Part shown: positions 61,923-64,000 of the stretch, in pieces
Layout: every line of letters starts with the position of its first letter
How positions within the stretch are numbered: position 1 is the first letter of the stretch
NCBI GenBank assembly: GCA_028285495.1
Contig: JANQPB010000015.1
Span: 304,261 to 368,260, forward strand
Length of the DNA stretch: 64,000 nt
Source: Acidimicrobiales bacterium
Lineage (GTDB): Bacteria > Actinomycetota > Acidimicrobiia > Acidimicrobiales > SZUA-35
Direction of reading: 5' to 3'
Notes under the pieces: model-generated
Database searches by the model: none
What the model saw: the letters and a program-made list of their open reading frames with translations, nothing else
Told to the model about the DNA's origin: nothing
Program-made: the position numbers and the translations under genes

Positions 61923-62864
61923 TCAGAGGTGCTCGTCGAAGTGGGCGACGACGGCCGGGGTGGCCACGGCGACCTGTGCCGGCTGATCGTAGAAGTCGAG
62001 CTGGCCGCCGTCGGTCCAGAGCAGGTCCTTCGGTCCGGCCAGTCCTTCGTGGAAGGCCTCGGCGCCATCGGGAACGGCGCCATCGATCGAGTGGACCATC
62101 TGCACGGGAATCGTGATGTCGGGGGCGACCTCGATCGGGTTGAACCGCAGCCACGGCTCCCACGACATGACCGCCAGTCGGGCGTCCCACTCGGGGACGG
62201 CGCCCCTGGCCGGGTCGAGGTAGTAGTCGAACGGACCGAACATGGCGGCCGACTCGTCGGTCTCGGAGATGGCCGGCATGAACTCGACCTCCCCGGTCTC
62301 CCGGTACCGGGCCTCGGCCCGGCGCGAGAGCTCGATCCTGGCCTGCACCCCGTCGGGTCCGCCGTAGTAGGGGGCGACCCGGTCGATGTCGTGGAGCCAG
62401 GGGGCGATCAGGCCGAGGGCCCCGACCCGCTCGTCGGTTGCGGCGTTGACCGCCTGGTAGCCGGCCGAGGCGCAGACCCCGAGCCCGCCGATCCGGTCGG
62501 GGTCGACGCGGTCGAGCCCGGCGACGAAGGTGATGGCGGCGTTGATGTCCGCGGCCTTGCGGGCCGGGTTCTCCCAATCCCGAGGCTGGCCCTCGCTCTG
62601 ACCGAAGCCGCGGAAGTCGAAGGTGAAGGCGGCGATCCCGTTGGCCGCCAGCTGGCGGGCGTAGAAGTTGGCCTGTTGCTCCTTCGACGTCGTCCAGGAT
62701 CCGGTCACGACCACGATCGGGGCCGGGCCGTCCGGCGCATCGACGGGTCGGAACAGGTCGGCGACCAGGGTGTCGCCCTCGGCGTCGAAGCGAAGCCGCT
62801 CGGTGGTGAAGGCTTGGGTTGCGCCGGTTGGCGTTGAGCTGGTCGGCCGGGTGCTGGTGGCCAT
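61923..62864 (-). CDS. Alpha/beta hydrolase (YcjY/dienelactone-hydrolase-like)
   Basis: 313 residues. PAPIVVVTGSWTTSKEQQANFYARQLAANG, FTFDFRGFGQSEG, nucleophile elbow GLGVCASAGYQAV (Ser in a C-A-S-A-G elbow), acidic residue in VHSIDGAVPDG and terminal WTDGGQLDFYD (Asp/His region; the expected catalytic His is not clearly placed). Similar to membrane-free YcjY-type hydrolases. First gene of the operon divergent from LysR. Confidence 0.85.
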   Translation of the reverse strand: MATSTRPTSSTPTGATQAFTTERLRFDAEGDTLVADLFRPVDAPDGPAPIVVVTGSWTTSKEQQANFYARQLAANGIAAFTFDFRGFGQSEGQPRDWENPARKAADINAAITFVAGLDRVDPDRIGGLGVCASAGYQAVNAATDERVGALGLIAPWLHDIDRVAPYYGGPDGVQARIELSRRAEARYRETGEVEFMPAISETDESAAMFGPFDYYLDPARGAVPEWDARLAVMSWEPWLRFNPIEVAPDITIPVQMVHSIDGAVPDGAEAFHEGLAGPKDLLWTDGGQLDFYDQPAQVAVATPAVVAHFDEHL

Positions 62865-62943
62865 GTCGTCTCCTTCGATGCGAGCGTGTCGGGGGTGTGT
62901 CCTCACCATCACCCGGGAGGCACCGGCGAGTCCAAGACCTGCT

Positions 62944-62964
62944 GTCATGCGCATCGGTTATGAC
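62944..62964. promoter_or_regulatory. LysR box (T-N11-A) upstream of lysR
   Basis: GTCAT (62944-62948), 11 bp, ATGAC (62960-62964) is a perfect 5-bp inverted repeat with the classic 11-bp LysR spacing, including the T-N11-A. It lies just before the lysR start and 80 bp from the hydrolase start. Confidence 0.65.
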
Positions 62965-62969
62965 CTACG

Positions 62970-63905
62970 GTGGCCGCCGTGGACGTGCACCTCCGAGATC
63001 TCCGCTACTTCGTCGCGGTGGCCGAGGAGCTCCACTTCACCAGGGCGGCGGAGCGGCTCTTCGTGTCCCAGCCCGCCCTGTCCCGCCAGATCGCCAAGCT
63101 GGAGACCGATCTCCGGGTCACGCTGCTCGAGCGGGACCGTCGCTCGGTGAGCCTCACCCCCGCCGGCCAGGCGCTGCTCGGCGACGCCCGCCAGCTGCTG
63201 GCCGACTGGGACACGGCCAGGCGGCACGTCGGCGATGCCGCCGCCGCATCGGAGGCCGTCCTGCGCATCGGCATGCAGACCAGCATCGGCCGCGGCATCC
63301 TCACCCGGCTGATCGACGGTCTGGCCGAGCGGCGCCCCGGCTGGACCGTGCAGCTCGACCAGGTCAGCTGGGACGACCCGACCGCAGGGCTGGCCGACCA
63401 GACCAACGACGTCGCGCTCTGCTGGCTGCCGATCGTCGACCACGAGGCCAACGAGTCGGTTGCGCTCCGGACCGAGCCGATCCTGCTGGCCATCGTCGAG
63501 GACCACCGGCTGGCCGATCGCGACGCCGTTGCGTTCGACGACATCGTCGACCTGCCGCTCATCGCGCTGCCGGCCTCCGCCGGGCCCCTCCGAGACCACT
63601 GGCTGGCCCAGGGGCGACGACAGCGCCCGGCGCCGGTCGCAGCGGTGGCCAGCACGGCCGACGAGACGATGGAGGCCGTCGCCGCCGGCATCGGGGCGGT
63701 GCTCATCTCGGCCGGCAACGCCCCGATCTACGACCGGCCCGGCATCACGTTCGTTCCGATCACCGATCTGGAGCCGTCGACGCTGGCGCTTGTCTGCAAC
63801 CGCGACGACCACCGGGACGTGATCCGAGACCTGGTCGCCATCGCCGCCGCCATCGGCGCGTCGACCGACCCGGGCGACCCGACCGACGAGGTCACCACCA
63901 CCTAG
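62970..63905 (+). CDS. LysR-family transcriptional regulator
   Basis: 311 residues. HTH at the N-terminus: LRDLRYFVAVAEELHFTRAAERLFVSQPALSRQIAKLE, then a periplasmic-binding-like effector domain (LRIGMQTSIGRGILTRLIDGL to the end). GTG at 62970; in-frame GTG codons at 62979 and 62985 are alternatives. Divergent from the hydrolase-SnoaL-SDR operon, which is its probable target. Confidence 0.9.
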   Translation: MAAVDVHLRDLRYFVAVAEELHFTRAAERLFVSQPALSRQIAKLETDLRVTLLERDRRSVSLTPAGQALLGDARQLLADWDTARRHVGDAAAASEAVLRIGMQTSIGRGILTRLIDGLAERRPGWTVQLDQVSWDDPTAGLADQTNDVALCWLPIVDHEANESVALRTEPILLAIVEDHRLADRDAVAFDDIVDLPLIALPASAGPLRDHWLAQGRRQRPAPVAAVASTADETMEAVAAGIGAVLISAGNAPIYDRPGITFVPITDLEPSTLALVCNRDDHRDVIRDLVAIAAAIGASTDPGDPTDEVTTT

Positions 63906-64000
63906 ATGTACTTGGCGGAGAGGTTGGTGACGGGTCCCTGAGTATGTGAAGACCTCCGGGCAGTGTGGAGATTGCCGTCCTCACACGAACCAGGAGGTCT
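63906..64000 (+). other. Window edge: hairpin with a hidden ribosome-binding site, possible mobile-element leader
   Basis: AGACCTCC (63950-63957) and GGAGGTCT (63993-64000) are perfect 8-bp complements; the right arm is a strong Shine-Dalgarno at the window end, so a gene probably starts just outside. The layout (short leader, cis-pairing with the SD) is seen in front of some transposase genes such as IS481 and IS3 types, but no coding part or terminal repeat is visible. Confidence 0.3.

Overview
The window is very GC-rich DNA with densely packed genes, many 4-bp ATGA/GTGA gene overlaps, several probable leaderless starts, an F420-type LLM oxidoreductase and a DevR/DosR-type two-component system. 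This fits a free-living actinobacterium (Actinomycetota). A deep-branching group such as the Acidimicrobiia is my guess, not something the sequence proves. I recognise no rRNA, tRNA or CRISPR.

Region 1 (about 1-28.4 kb) reads as one hypoxia/dormancy island. It encodes a DevR/DosR-like response regulator and a PAS-PAS-GAF histidine kinase, an HspX-like alpha-crystallin, four universal stress proteins, a flavodoxin, a CtpF-like P-type ATPase and a GerW-like membrane protein. It also carries PEP synthase; a coupled acyl-CoA synthetase / 2-oxoacid dehydrogenase E1-alpha / E1-beta / E2 / acyl carrier protein operon; and an AhpD-like protein followed by a complete group 3b-type NiFe hydrogenase operon with its own cyclic-nucleotide-binding protein and maturation protease. 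Ten copies of a 15-bp box, consensus GGGACCTTSGNCCCT, lie upstream of nine of these transcription units and of the membrane-anchored protein at 26.9-27.8 kb. The box resembles the mycobacterial DosR operator core (GGGACTWWAGTCCC). The likely logic: the kinase senses low oxygen or redox state, the regulator binds the boxes, and the cell switches to chaperone/stress protection, hydrogen-linked NAD(P)H balancing and rerouting of pyruvate, acetate and PEP.

Region 2 (28.4-43 kb) is mixed accessory content: a DUF6544-like protein, acyl-CoA dehydrogenase, MarR/YceI, ArsR/SRPBCC, a nucleoside phosphorylase, a divergent stand-alone EF-Tu with a structured leader, a large lipoprotein, ArsR/MFS, a decayed patch (truncated methyltransferase and GNAT pseudogene), a SnoaL-like protein, a methyltransferase and an LLM-family oxidoreductase.

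Region 3 (43-64 kb) consists of small regulator-plus-enzyme modules: a three-part FAD oxidoreductase divergent from ArsR/SRPBCC; GNAT and VOC proteins; TetR/VOC; SDR; a PhyH-type dioxygenase; a papain-like hydrolase divergent from a 55-aa membrane protein; a secreted lipoprotein; a PLP aminotransferase; TetR with ABM-type enzymes; an ankyrin protein; a metallophosphoesterase; and LysR divergent from a hydrolase/SnoaL/SDR operon. Several have clear palindromic operators between divergent genes. The window ends in what may be the leader of a mobile-element gene.
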